Below are positions 9,098-15,906 of a stretch of DNA of 64,000 nucleotides, in pieces. Position 1 is the stretch's first letter. Each line of letters begins with the position of its first letter. Made by a program: the position numbers and the translations under genes. Origin of the DNA: UBA1413 sp964461455 (lineage in GTDB: Bacteria; Bacteroidota; Bacteroidia; Bacteroidales; Prolixibacteraceae); assembly GCA_964461455.1 (NCBI GenBank), contig CAYWUJ010000011.1, positions 1-64,000 on the forward strand, given 5' to 3'. Under the pieces are notes generated by a model. It was not told the DNA's origin. It ran no database searches and saw nothing but the letters and a program-made list of their open reading frames with translations.

Positions 9098-9406
9098 TCA
9101 GAGTGTGATCACGGAGTTCTGGGAATCGCCAAAACCGCTGGGGCAATAGCTGTCAGCAGCCTCGTCGTTGACCCAGACCGCACCGTCAAGAAGGTAACGG
9201 AACTGGTACTCACGCCCGGTTTCCAAATCCATGGTCAGCGAAAAGGAACCGTCCTTCAAAGTGTTCATCTCATCAGAAGTTTCATTCCAGTTGTTGAAAT
9301 CACCTGCGATATTTACTTTGGAGGCGCCATTGGCCATTTCATTCGTCAATTTGAAGCTTACTTTACAAACCGGTTTCGTTTTCAAGAATTGCTTTTTGAT
9401 GCTCAT
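9098..9406 (-). CDS. Stand-alone glycogen-binding-type (AMPK-CBM/isoamylase N) domain protein
   Basis: A 102-residue protein that is almost entirely one early-set beta-sandwich of the AMPK1/CBM48 type: SKVNIAGDFNNWNE (residues about 29-42), DGSFSLTMDLETGREYQFRYLLDG (centre, described by position 52-75) and W-NDEAADSY. This fold binds glycogen or starch-like glucans in many proteins. There is no signal peptide and no catalytic domain, so it may be a glucan sensor or adaptor, but no partner is evident. Such free-standing small proteins are seen in Bacteroidota. It converges with the rhamnose operon and is divergent from ppk2. On the minus strand a TACTTTG sequence about 70 bases upstream resembles a -7 box lacking one base. 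Confidence 0.85.
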   Translation of the reverse strand: MSIKKQFLKTKPVCKVSFKLTNEMANGASKVNIAGDFNNWNETSDEMNTLKDGSFSLTMDLETGREYQFRYLLDGAVWVNDEAADSYCPSGFGDSQNSVITL

Positions 9407-9741
9407 GATGTCAATTTTAATTTAGTTTTCTGTCGGTTCTGCTGCCTGAATACTCAGGTGTCAGCCGATTCTTGTGCAAAGTAAAACAGAAATTTTGATT
9501 TTACCACGCATAAGTAGTTCAATGTTACCGGTTTGTTAAAACCAGACCTCGAATTTGCTCAACTCTGTTTTTAACAAGTGATGATTATTGGAAAATTGTT
9601 GGTATTTTAACTCGCTGTGAAAGGGTGATCAGAGGTGACCACATCTCCCCTGCGCACCGATATGCCGGGGAGGAGATGTGGCATCGGCACGTTTCGTGAT
9701 TTGCACCGTAAAGATCAGTATTAACGTCATAAATTAAACAC
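9407..9741. other. 335-base intergenic region between divergent genes, with an inverted repeat
   Basis: No gene is visible. It should carry the promoters for the glycogen-binding-domain gene (minus) and ppk2 (plus). At 9639-9648 and 9672-9681 lies a perfect 10-base inverted repeat (CCACATCTCC / GGAGATGTGG) with a 23-base spacer; it has no T-run, so it is not a standard terminator and could be an operator or leader hairpin of ppk2. Confidence 0.6.
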
Positions 9742-10482
9742 ATGAAGGAATGGGTAACAAGGTTGGAAAATCTTGACAAAGAGAGTATCAAGAAGGAAAC
9801 CAAGGAGATGCTCAAGGAGATTGGTGAACTTCAGTACCAGATGTATGCTGAAAAAAGGCGCAGTATTTTAATCATTCTTCAGGGGCTTGACGCTTCCGGA
9901 AAAGACGGATTATGCCGTAATCTTCTGGAATATTGCAATCCGGTGGGGATCTCGGTGTATAGTTTCAAGAAGCCCACCCCGGCGGAATATGCCCGTGATT
10001 TTCTCTGGAGGGTTCACCAGCAGGTCCCCCCCAAGGGAATGCTCCAGGTGTTTGTCCGTTCCCATTATGAAGATATTTTGGTTCCATCGGTCGAAGGGTA
10101 CATTCCTGCCGGTGTCATCGAGCGCCGCTACGACCTCATCAACGATTTTGAGGAGCTGATCCGGCAAAACGACACCCATATTTTGAAATTCTATATGAGT
10201 GTTTCGCGCGATGAACAGGTGGAGCGGCTCAATGAACGGATTACCAATCCTGAGAAGCACTGGAAACATAATGACGGGGACTGGGATACGCTGGAGAAGC
10301 GGGACCGGTACATGACTGTGTATCAGAAAATTTTCGACAGGTGCAACAAGGTGCCCTGGGAGGTGATCCCTTCCGACAGCAACTGGCAGAAAACCTATGT
10401 GGCGGCAACTCATCTCCTGAAAGCCCTGAAGTCCATGGATCTGGCATGGCCCCCCCTGGAGTCTGAAAAATTCGGAAAATAA
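9742..10482 (+). CDS. ppk2: Polyphosphate kinase 2 family protein
   Basis: A 246-residue cytoplasmic P-loop kinase of the PPK2 family, which transfers phosphate between polyphosphate and nucleotides (NDP or NMP). The Walker A motif is GLDASGKDG (residues about 50-58), the Walker B/Asp-Arg region is LQVFVRSHYEDILVP (about 107-121), and the lid region carries ERRYDLINDFEELI. C-terminal W...YMTVYQKIFDRCNKVPW and IPSDSNWQKTY are typical. A single-domain PPK2 of this length falls in the group of one-domain enzymes; whether it prefers GDP, ADP or AMP cannot be told here. It stands alone, converging after 10 bases with an operon on the other strand. Start ATG at 9742. Confidence 0.93.
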   Translation: MKEWVTRLENLDKESIKKETKEMLKEIGELQYQMYAEKRRSILIILQGLDASGKDGLCRNLLEYCNPVGISVYSFKKPTPAEYARDFLWRVHQQVPPKGMLQVFVRSHYEDILVPSVEGYIPAGVIERRYDLINDFEELIRQNDTHILKFYMSVSRDEQVERLNERITNPEKHWKHNDGDWDTLEKRDRYMTVYQKIFDRCNKVPWEVIPSDSNWQKTYVAATHLLKALKSMDLAWPPLESEKFGK

Positions 10483-10492
10483 AACGGGAGTA

Positions 10493-11473
10493 TTACAGGG
10501 AGAAATCCCGGGCGAGATTCAGGGAGACTCCGCACCTCGATGACATCTGGGTACCGTTGAAATATTGGTAAACGGGAAGATCAAGGGTCATGGAAAGATT
10601 CCATTTTTCTATGATAAAGCTGTTGATCTGCGGGGAGAGGTAGAGGATGTGGCCTCCTGAAGATTCTTTAACCCCGGCGGCGGTGTGGTCCTTGCCGCGC
10701 CATTCATTTCTGAGCTGGAGAATGGCGGTCCAGTCTCCCTTCAACCAGGGAAGCATCAGGTGTTTCGAGTAAAAAAGGGAAGTGTAAAGCGCTTTCCCCT
10801 GTTGGTAATCGTCCCTGTTTTTGCCGCCTGTCTCCACTCTGGAAGTGACAAAATAGCGGGTGCCGCTCACTGGGATTTCCTTTACGAGGAAGAGCTGGAA
10901 GACCGAACCCCAGGCTCCGATAGCGGGTTGCACCTCGATGGGAAGGACGACCCCGTTCCGGACCTGCAGCTCCCGGCTCAGGGGGATCCTCGCCCCTCCG
11001 CTTGCGGAAACAAAAAACCTGCGGATGTCATCCTTTACCAGGCTCCTCTTCAAGGAAACAACCGTGGAAGAAAATCCGTTTCCCCTGAGGCGCTCTTCCG
11101 GGTCACCCCGGTAAATCTGGGTTTTTTGGATAAAATATCCCCATTCGGTTTCGAGGGTCCACGCCTTGGTCAACCCATACCCCAGGATGGCCCCGGCATA
11201 GTGATAGCCTGCATATCTGATCAAATCCCAGTTGGCCGGGGAATCTCCTTCGAAATAGCGGTTGCCGTAGTGAAACCGGTAAAAGGAGATGACACGCAGG
11301 GTGTTTTTTTCCAGAACCAGCAGGTTGTGGGATCCGCCTACCGGGTTGACGGCAGAAAGACACTGCCCCCGGCTGGCAGTGGAATAAAAGGCCAGCAGGC
11401 AGATGGCCAGGGAGAGATGTTTAATAGACAACAAGGGAAATCTCTTTTGACAGTTCTTTGTTGTGACCGTCAC
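10493..11473 (-). CDS. Predicted outer-membrane beta-barrel protein, function unknown
   Basis: A 326-residue exported protein. After an N-terminal signal (hydrophobic core LSLAICLLAFYSTASRG, cleavage probably near SRG-Q) the rest alternates short aromatic beta strands and turns, as in outer-membrane barrels of about 12-14 strands; the C-terminal strand ends ...SLNLARDFSL. I do not recognise a named family. It is the last gene of a five-gene minus-strand operon and overlaps the preceding lipoprotein gene by 53 bases if the ATG at 11473 is used. A TTG at 11431 would give a shorter and more typical signal peptide (SIKHLSLAICLLAF) and an 11-base overlap, and is a serious alternative. Its place with secreted Ig-like and FISUMP proteins suggests a surface role. 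Confidence 0.8.
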   Translation of the reverse strand: MTVTTKNCQKRFPLLSIKHLSLAICLLAFYSTASRGQCLSAVNPVGGSHNLLVLEKNTLRVISFYRFHYGNRYFEGDSPANWDLIRYAGYHYAGAILGYGLTKAWTLETEWGYFIQKTQIYRGDPEERLRGNGFSSTVVSLKRSLVKDDIRRFFVSASGGARIPLSRELQVRNGVVLPIEVQPAIGAWGSVFQLFLVKEIPVSGTRYFVTSRVETGGKNRDDYQQGKALYTSLFYSKHLMLPWLKGDWTAILQLRNEWRGKDHTAAGVKESSGGHILYLSPQINSFIIEKWNLSMTLDLPVYQYFNGTQMSSRCGVSLNLARDFSL

Positions 11474-11777
11474 TGACCGTGCAGGTGACGGTGACTTTTC
11501 CGAGGCTGCAGGGAGTGGGGGTATATGTTACCGAGGCGCCGCTCCCCAGAATATCGCCCAGGGAAGCTTTCCATAAATAGGAGAGTTGATCGCCGGTAGC
11601 CAGGGCGGTTATTTTGGTGGTTTTGCCCAGCTGCACGGAATCATTCTCTGCTTTCAGGGAGGTAAACACCAGGGGATGGTCCTGGCCTTCCCCTTCTTCT
11701 CCTCCCTCTTCGCCGCAGGCCGCCAGGAGCAGGAGAAAAACCGGCAGGATCCATAATCTGTTCCACTTCATGATCAT
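11421..11777 (-). CDS. Small lipoprotein with an Ig/PKD-like domain
   Basis: A 118-residue predicted lipoprotein: signal peptide with lipobox LLLAAC, then an acidic Gly/Glu-rich linker (GEEGGEEGEGQD), then one beta-sandwich of about 85 residues with the pattern of PKD or bacterial Ig domains (VQLGKTTKITALA, YLWKASLGDILGSG, TVTCTVSDGHN). The acidic residues after the lipidated Cys resemble the lipoprotein export signal known from Bacteroidota surface lipoproteins, so surface exposure is plausible. The start ATG at 11777 overlaps the stop of the FISUMP gene (ATGA); a second ATG at 11771 is also possible. Function unknown; it may tether or bind the other operon products. Confidence 0.82.
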   Translation of the reverse strand: MIMKWNRLWILPVFLLLLAACGEEGGEEGEGQDHPLVFTSLKAENDSVQLGKTTKITALATGDQLSYLWKASLGDILGSGASVTYTPTPCSLGKVTVTCTVSDGHNKELSKEISLVVY

Positions 11778-12961
11778 TTATCTTTAATGCAACGCACTGA
11801 AAATCCGTATGTCTTAGGGTAGGTATCAAAGCGGCCCACCCCTGTGGAGGCAGTCCTGAAACAGCGCCGCCAGGCGTTATTCCCCGCTTCACTGGAAGTA
11901 TACAGGAATCCCCACTCCCCGCCGTAAACGATACTGCCTCCCGCGTAAAGCATGCCTGCCATAGGGATATCAAGACCCGAACTGCCTCCCTGCTTGATTT
12001 TGGTGCCTACACCATAGCCTCTCCAGGCATTGCTGATGTCGGCAGTGGCGCGGGTCATCCCCAGGGCTATTTCCATCAGCTTGACCTCTTCATCGGAAGG
12101 GATGTGCCAGCCGTCGGGACAAATTCCCTGGGCCGATTCCGCTGTGGAGCCATTCATGGCAGCGGTCCAGTCGTAATACCTTCCGTAAAGCAGGGTCGTG
12201 GTGCTATCTCCGTCGTATTCGGTGCTGGTAATGGGAGTTCCGTCGGGAGCCCTGGTGACCCGCAAATTCTGCCCCATCCAGAGTTGTTCTCCCACTCTGA
12301 CCACGCTATAGATATTTCCGTCAATATCGGTCACGGTGAGGGGGTCAATGGTCGCATCGGGGAGGGTCCTGAAGGAGACTTCGCTGCCATAGGCGGTTCC
12401 TTTGACGTTGGTGGCATAAGCCCTGGCATACCAGATGGTGTCGGGGGTAAGTCCGGTCAGGGTGGCCGTAAAGGTTCCGGTGCCGCTGCCCGCGGGGAAC
12501 TTGCGGTCATAGAGGATGGGCGAGTGGGAGAGGCTGGTGCAGATCCCCCTTTCGGTGACGGGTTCCCCGCCGTCACTGATGACCTCCCCGGCCACGGTGG
12601 CCTCCTCCCTTCCGACATCAGTGACCTTACCGGTGACGACCACAGGCGCATAATGGAGTACTCTGACAGTATCGGAATAGACCAGCCCGCAACTTCCTTC
12701 ACTTATTTTTGCCCGGTACCAGCTTTCCCTGCGGACAGGGATGGTCAAAGTGTCGCGGTTCTGGTGCGTGAGATCTTCCCATTCCTGGCTGTTGGAAGAG
12801 CGCTGCCATTGCAGTTCTCCCCGGTAGGGTCTGACCACCAGGTGAATCAGACTGTCAGACTCCGCCGGCAGGGTGTCCCCCTTCATGATGACGGCTTGCC
12901 CGCTGACCCCCGGGAGGCCAGCCATAAAAAAAACGAAAAAAAGTAAATGCCGGAATTGCAT
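11774..12961 (-). CDS. Exported protein with fibronectin-like and C-terminal FISUMP domains
   Basis: A 395-residue secreted protein. Residues 1-21 are a signal peptide ending at VSG-Q. Residues about 25-105 look like an Ig-type sandwich; about 107-200 are fibronectin type III-like (APVVVTGKVTDVGREEATV, ERGICTS, LTPDTIWYARAYATNVKGTAYG); about 208-392 form a FISUMP (Fibrobacter succinogenes major paralogous) domain, seen from DIDGNIYSVVRVGEQLWMGQNL, the CPDGWHIPSDEE motif and the ending GFSVRCIKD. The FISUMP domain is widespread in secreted Bacteroidota and Fibrobacter proteins; its activity is unknown. Operon: 15 bases after the T9SS cargo gene and overlapping the following lipoprotein gene. 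Confidence 0.9.
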   Translation of the reverse strand: MQFRHLLFFVFFMAGLPGVSGQAVIMKGDTLPAESDSLIHLVVRPYRGELQWQRSSNSQEWEDLTHQNRDTLTIPVRRESWYRAKISEGSCGLVYSDTVRVLHYAPVVVTGKVTDVGREEATVAGEVISDGGEPVTERGICTSLSHSPILYDRKFPAGSGTGTFTATLTGLTPDTIWYARAYATNVKGTAYGSEVSFRTLPDATIDPLTVTDIDGNIYSVVRVGEQLWMGQNLRVTRAPDGTPITSTEYDGDSTTTLLYGRYYDWTAAMNGSTAESAQGICPDGWHIPSDEEVKLMEIALGMTRATADISNAWRGYGVGTKIKQGGSSGLDIPMAGMLYAGGSIVYGGEWGFLYTSSEAGNNAWRRCFRTASTGVGRFDTYPKTYGFSVRCIKDK

Positions 12962-12976
12962 CTCTCTCCCCCTCTT

Positions 12977-13603
12977 TTACATGACCATGAATTTTGTGCA
13001 TGCCATTTCCCGTTGGCTTACCGCCCGCAAGAGATAAACCCCGGGAGGCAGGGGAAAAGAAAAGACTTCCTCATAGTGGCCCGAAAAATGAGAAATGGTG
13101 TGTTGTACCCACCTTTTCCCATCCTCTCCGGCAACGGTGAGTTCCAGCGAGGAAGAAGGCTCTCCCGTTAACCTGATCCTGAAAACCCCTGTTCCGGGGT
13201 TGGGGAAAATGAAGGCTTGCAGGCCGGCGTCTCTTTCTGTGCCGGAGATTCCTACTACCGGAGGCGTTACATGCACGCTATACCCGGTCTGGAAACGGCA
13301 TCCCCTTTCGTCGGTTACGGTGAGCAGATAATGGGTGGTATCGGAAGGTGTGGCTTTGGGGTGCAGCAATGTGGGATCATCAAGGGAGAGGGCCGGGGAC
13401 CACAGAAATTGATAGCTGCCTGTACCCCCCATGATGACCAGGTCAGTCGCGAGGACGACACTGTTCCCCACCTCAATGGTGGTATCCTGCCGCCCGGCGG
13501 AAAAAACCAGTTCTGACGGTTGCTGCACTTCCAGGAAAAGCACTTTCTGCGCCATCCCCGCACCCGGGAACAGCAGGAAGAATATCATCAACCTCCTCTT
13601 CAT
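12977..13603 (-). CDS. Secreted protein with T9SS type A C-terminal sorting domain
   Basis: A 208-residue protein with a signal peptide (RRLMIFFLLFPGAGMAQ), a beta-sandwich of PKD-like character in residues about 40-115 (GSYQFLWSPALS, YLLTVTDERGC), and a C-terminal type IX secretion sorting domain from about residue 128: FIFPNPGTGVFRIRL, then ...LPPGVYLLRA and the final KFMVM. Such domains direct proteins across the outer membrane through the T9SS and are often removed with attachment of the cargo to the surface. The mature part is very small, so it may be a structural or adaptor protein rather than an enzyme. It lies between the DUF1573 and FISUMP genes on one transcript. Confidence 0.88.
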   Translation of the reverse strand: MKRRLMIFFLLFPGAGMAQKVLFLEVQQPSELVFSAGRQDTTIEVGNSVVLATDLVIMGGTGSYQFLWSPALSLDDPTLLHPKATPSDTTHYLLTVTDERGCRFQTGYSVHVTPPVVGISGTERDAGLQAFIFPNPGTGVFRIRLTGEPSSSLELTVAGEDGKRWVQHTISHFSGHYEEVFSFPLPPGVYLLRAVSQREMACTKFMVM

Positions 13604-13682
13604 ACGGTTTTATGTTTCAGATCCGGGTTTCACCCGGGTCCCGGTATAATCAGCTTCCGGGGAAAGTGCCGCCTTTCAGGGG

Positions 13683-14090
13683 TTAGTTGGAGACATTCCC
13701 CTTAATGATTAGCGGAACACCCGCGTCTGTGGCATTGGAAAAGACCGTGATGCTCTTGTTAAAGGCCCCCTTAATCCGGGTGTTGTATTCCACCCTGATG
13801 GAATCACTCTTGCCCGCTAATATGGGAACACGGGGCCACTGGGGAACCGTGCAGCCGCATGACGACCTGACATTGGAAATCACCAGGGGCGCCTGCCCGT
13901 TATTCGTAAATACAAAATAGAAAAACGCCTGGTCTCCGCTCTTTATTTGGCCGAAATCATGAACCCTTTCGGCAAACTCAATCACGGACTTCTCCGTTGC
14001 AGTTTCCTTATTCCCCTCTGCCTCAGGCTGGGCCATAAGACCCAATGACATCATCACCATGATGAACATTCCTGTTATTCTGATTTTCAT
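13683..14090 (-). CDS. DUF1573 domain protein
   Basis: A 135-residue exported protein. Signal peptide MKIRITGMFIMVMMSLGLMA-Q, a short Glu/Lys-rich linker, then one DUF1573 domain (about residues 38-132) with the family motif VHDFGQIKSGDQAFF, FTNNGQAPLVI and the strongly conserved SSCGCTVPQWP. DUF1573 is an immunoglobulin-like fold very common in Bacteroidota periplasm; its biochemical role is not established, though the two-Cys CGC motif is invariant in the family. It is the first gene of the five-gene minus-strand operon, with the best promoter in the window 77-107 bases upstream. Confidence 0.92.
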   Translation of the reverse strand: MKIRITGMFIMVMMSLGLMAQPEAEGNKETATEKSVIEFAERVHDFGQIKSGDQAFFYFVFTNNGQAPLVISNVRSSCGCTVPQWPRVPILAGKSDSIRVEYNTRIKGAFNKSITVFSNATDAGVPLIIKGNVSN

Positions 14091-14166
14091 ACTATTATCT
14101 TATTATAATTTCTGATTTATATATACAAAAAGCAAGCCACCGCTTGAGCAGCCTGAACGAGTGTCT

Positions 14167-14197
14167 CAAAATTACAGCACCCTCTACGGAATTCAAA
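14167..14197 (-). promoter_or_regulatory. Consensus Bacteroidota promoter for the DUF1573-to-barrel operon
   Basis: On the minus strand TTTG (14197-14194) is separated by 19 bases from TAATTTTG (14174-14167), matching the -33 TTTG / -7 TAnnTTTG pattern exactly. It predicts a transcript start about 70 bases ahead of the DUF1573 ATG, with an A/T-rich leader. Confidence 0.75.
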
Positions 14198-14259
14198 ATA
14201 TTTCCACGGTTATTTCCGGCTTTCGGGAAGAAAAATGATTATAGCAAGAATATTCTCAT

Positions 14260-14267
14260 TATATTTG
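14260..14267 (+). promoter_or_regulatory. Probable -7 box of the DUF134 gene cluster (TATATTTG)
   Basis: TATATTTG fits TAnnTTTG and ends 18 bases before the DUF134 ATG, predicting a very short leader. I see no TTTG at the expected -33 distance. Confidence 0.45.
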
Positions 14268-14285
14268 GGGTCTGAATTTTAAGAT

Positions 14286-15047
14286 ATGCCACGTAGAAAG
14301 ATTTGGAGGAAGGTGATCAATCCCCCCCGGTTTAAGGGGTTTACGCCTATTGGGATGGAGTCTCCCGGTCATCCGGTTGTTTTAGGCTTTGAGGAGGTGG
14401 AAGCTCTCCGGTTGTGTGATTTTGATGGCTACCACCATGCTGAGGCCTCACGGATCATGGATGTTTCGCGACCGACCTTTGCGCGGATTTACGAGGAGGC
14501 GCGGCGGAAAGTGGCGTTGGCCTTTGTAATGGGGTCTCCCATTCTTTTCGAGGGGGGAAAGGTCTATTATGACAGTGACTGGTTTAAATGCCGGTCGTGC
14601 AGGTGCCGTTTTAACAGGATAGATCCGTTGGAGAACGAGGTCAGATGTGGTCTCTGCGGCTCTCCGGAAGTAGACCCGCTGGGGGAGAAGGAAAATCTGC
14701 CGGGTACTGCTGCGGCAGGTACACCTGCAATGGGAACTCCGGCACGTGGCATCCCAGAACCGGGTACTCCTGCGCCGGGTACACCTGCGGTTGGTCCTTC
14801 AGTGCCGGGGAATTCTTCTGAAAATGGGGAAATTCTTCGTGGCAGAAGGGGAGGCCGGGGGAGAGGATATGCCCGGAGGGGACGGCCATCACAAGGAAAT
14901 GAAGGGGAACAGGGGCGTGTGTGTCGCTGCCTGTCGTGTGGTTACGAAAAAACGATTCCTTTCGGCATTCCCTGCAACCAGGTGGGTTGTGACCGTTGCG
15001 GCGCCCCTTTGCATCACGGCTCATCCTCAGAAGAGGGGAACCCCTGA
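14286..15047 (+). CDS. DUF134 family DNA-binding protein with two zinc ribbons and a repetitive linker
   Basis: A 253-residue protein. Residues 1-95 are a DUF134 domain (VVLGFEEVEALRLCDFDG; helix-turn-helix region HAEASRIMDVSRPTFARIY), a sigma-70 region 4-like putative regulator. Residues 102-124 form a zinc ribbon (C102, C105, C121, C124). Residues about 139-211 are low-complexity: first GTPA/GTPA-type five-residue repeats, then a Gly/Arg-rich stretch. A second Cys-rich ribbon follows (C213, C215, C218, C230, C235, C238). Ordinary DUF134 proteins are about 100-110 residues, so the C-terminal 140 residues are extra. It heads a plus-strand cluster with two NifX-like proteins and two Fe-S ATPases, as DUF134 genes often do in anaerobes, and probably controls that cluster; this is inference. 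Confidence 0.88.
   Translation: MPRRKIWRKVINPPRFKGFTPIGMESPGHPVVLGFEEVEALRLCDFDGYHHAEASRIMDVSRPTFARIYEEARRKVALAFVMGSPILFEGGKVYYDSDWFKCRSCRCRFNRIDPLENEVRCGLCGSPEVDPLGEKENLPGTAAAGTPAMGTPARGIPEPGTPAPGTPAVGPSVPGNSSENGEILRGRRGGRGRGYARRGRPSQGNEGEQGRVCRCLSCGYEKTIPFGIPCNQVGCDRCGAPLHHGSSSEEGNP
14700..14795 (+). repeat. 15-base coding repeats (Gly-Thr-Pro-Ala units) in the DUF134 gene
   Basis: Residues 139-170 are built from five-residue units related to GTPAx, encoded by diverged 15-base repeats. The stretch starting at 14700 recurs 60 bases later at 14760 (four units) with few differences. Unit number may vary between strains by replication slippage. Confidence 0.75.
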
Positions 15048-15182
15048 CCGGGTGGAGTCCACTGCACCTTGTGAAAACAGCACAGGATGGCCATGGAAAA
15101 TGGGCACTGCCCGGGTCACTTCAGTAAAACCGGGTCATAACGGAAGAAGGAGAATAAATTATCAACGCAATATTTAAAAAAA

Positions 15183-15509
15183 ATGAAAGTAGCTATTACA
15201 TCGTCGGGTGAAACTCCCGAAGCAATGGTGGACCGCCGTTTTGGCAGGTGCAGTTATTTTGTGTTTCTGGACAGTGAAACCGGGGAGGTGGAATTCCTGG
15301 CCAATCCCAATATTGACCATCTGGAGGGGGCCGGTGTCGCCGCCGTCAACCTGGTGGCTGAGCGTGGCGTGGAAAAGGTGGTATCAGGAGAATTCGGGGC
15401 CAAGGTGAAGACGATCCTCGACAAGTTAAAGATACAGCTGATATCGGTTCCGCATCAGGAGATGAAGGTGGCCGATGTCATCGCCCTGTTGAATAAAAAA
15501 GAGTTATAA
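15183..15509 (+). CDS. NifB/NifX-type iron-molybdenum cluster-binding domain protein (first copy)
   Basis: A 108-residue single-domain protein of the dinitrogenase iron-molybdenum cofactor family (NifX / NifB C-terminal / orange protein type): MKVAITSSGETPEAMVDRRFGRCSYFV-type start, residues 8-25 with the DRRFGR signature, and GVEKVVSGEFGAK in the middle. Homologues bind Mo/Fe or Mo/Cu clusters; absence of nif structural genes means that nitrogen fixation cannot be inferred. It follows the DUF134 gene by 135 bases; in that gap an 8-base direct repeat CCGGGTCA occurs twice (near 15112 and 15134), possibly regulatory. 25 bases upstream of a second NifX-like gene. Confidence 0.9.
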   Translation: MKVAITSSGETPEAMVDRRFGRCSYFVFLDSETGEVEFLANPNIDHLEGAGVAAVNLVAERGVEKVVSGEFGAKVKTILDKLKIQLISVPHQEMKVADVIALLNKKEL

Positions 15510-15534
15510 ACATAAAGATTTAAACCCTGTCATT

Positions 15535-15906
15535 ATGAAGAAGTGTATAGCCATTCCCCTGGAAAGCGGGGTGTTGTGTGCCCATTTTGGTCACTGTGAG
15601 ACGTTTGCCATCATCGAAGTGGAGGATGGGAAGATCACTTCCTTAAAGGAAGTGACTCCTCCCGAGCATGTTCCCGGGTTATATCCCCGGTGGGTAGCCG
15701 GTTTCGGGGTGACCGATGTGATTGCCGGAGGGATGGGGCAGAAGGCCATAGACCTCTTTAACCAGCAAAATATCAATGCATTCGTGGGGGCGCCTGTAAA
15801 AACGGCAAACGAACTTGCCGAAGATTTTCTGGCCGGAAGGCTCTCCCTGAGTGCCAACTATTGTGATCACGACCACGGAGACCATCACCATGGCCATGCC
15901 CACTGA
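15535..15906 (+). CDS. NifB/NifX-type protein with a histidine-rich tail (second copy)
   Basis: A 123-residue protein with the same fold as its upstream neighbour but a divergent start (IAIPLESGVLCAHFGHCETFAI) and the motif GVTDVIAGGMGQKAIDLF, typical of the orange-protein branch found next to MinD-type ATPases. The last 14 residues, CDHDHGDHHHGHAH, are a metal-binding tail absent from the first copy. The two genes look like an ancient tandem duplication followed by specialisation. The stop TGA overlaps the ATG of the next ATPase gene (TGATG), implying translational coupling. Confidence 0.9.
   Translation: MKKCIAIPLESGVLCAHFGHCETFAIIEVEDGKITSLKEVTPPEHVPGLYPRWVAGFGVTDVIAGGMGQKAIDLFNQQNINAFVGAPVKTANELAEDFLAGRLSLSANYCDHDHGDHHHGHAH

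Noticed and set aside
15105..15145. Direct repeat CCGGGTCA upstream of the first NifX gene as a defined operator
   Set aside because: Only eight bases, two copies, in a G+C-rich setting; mentioned with the gene but not called as a site.
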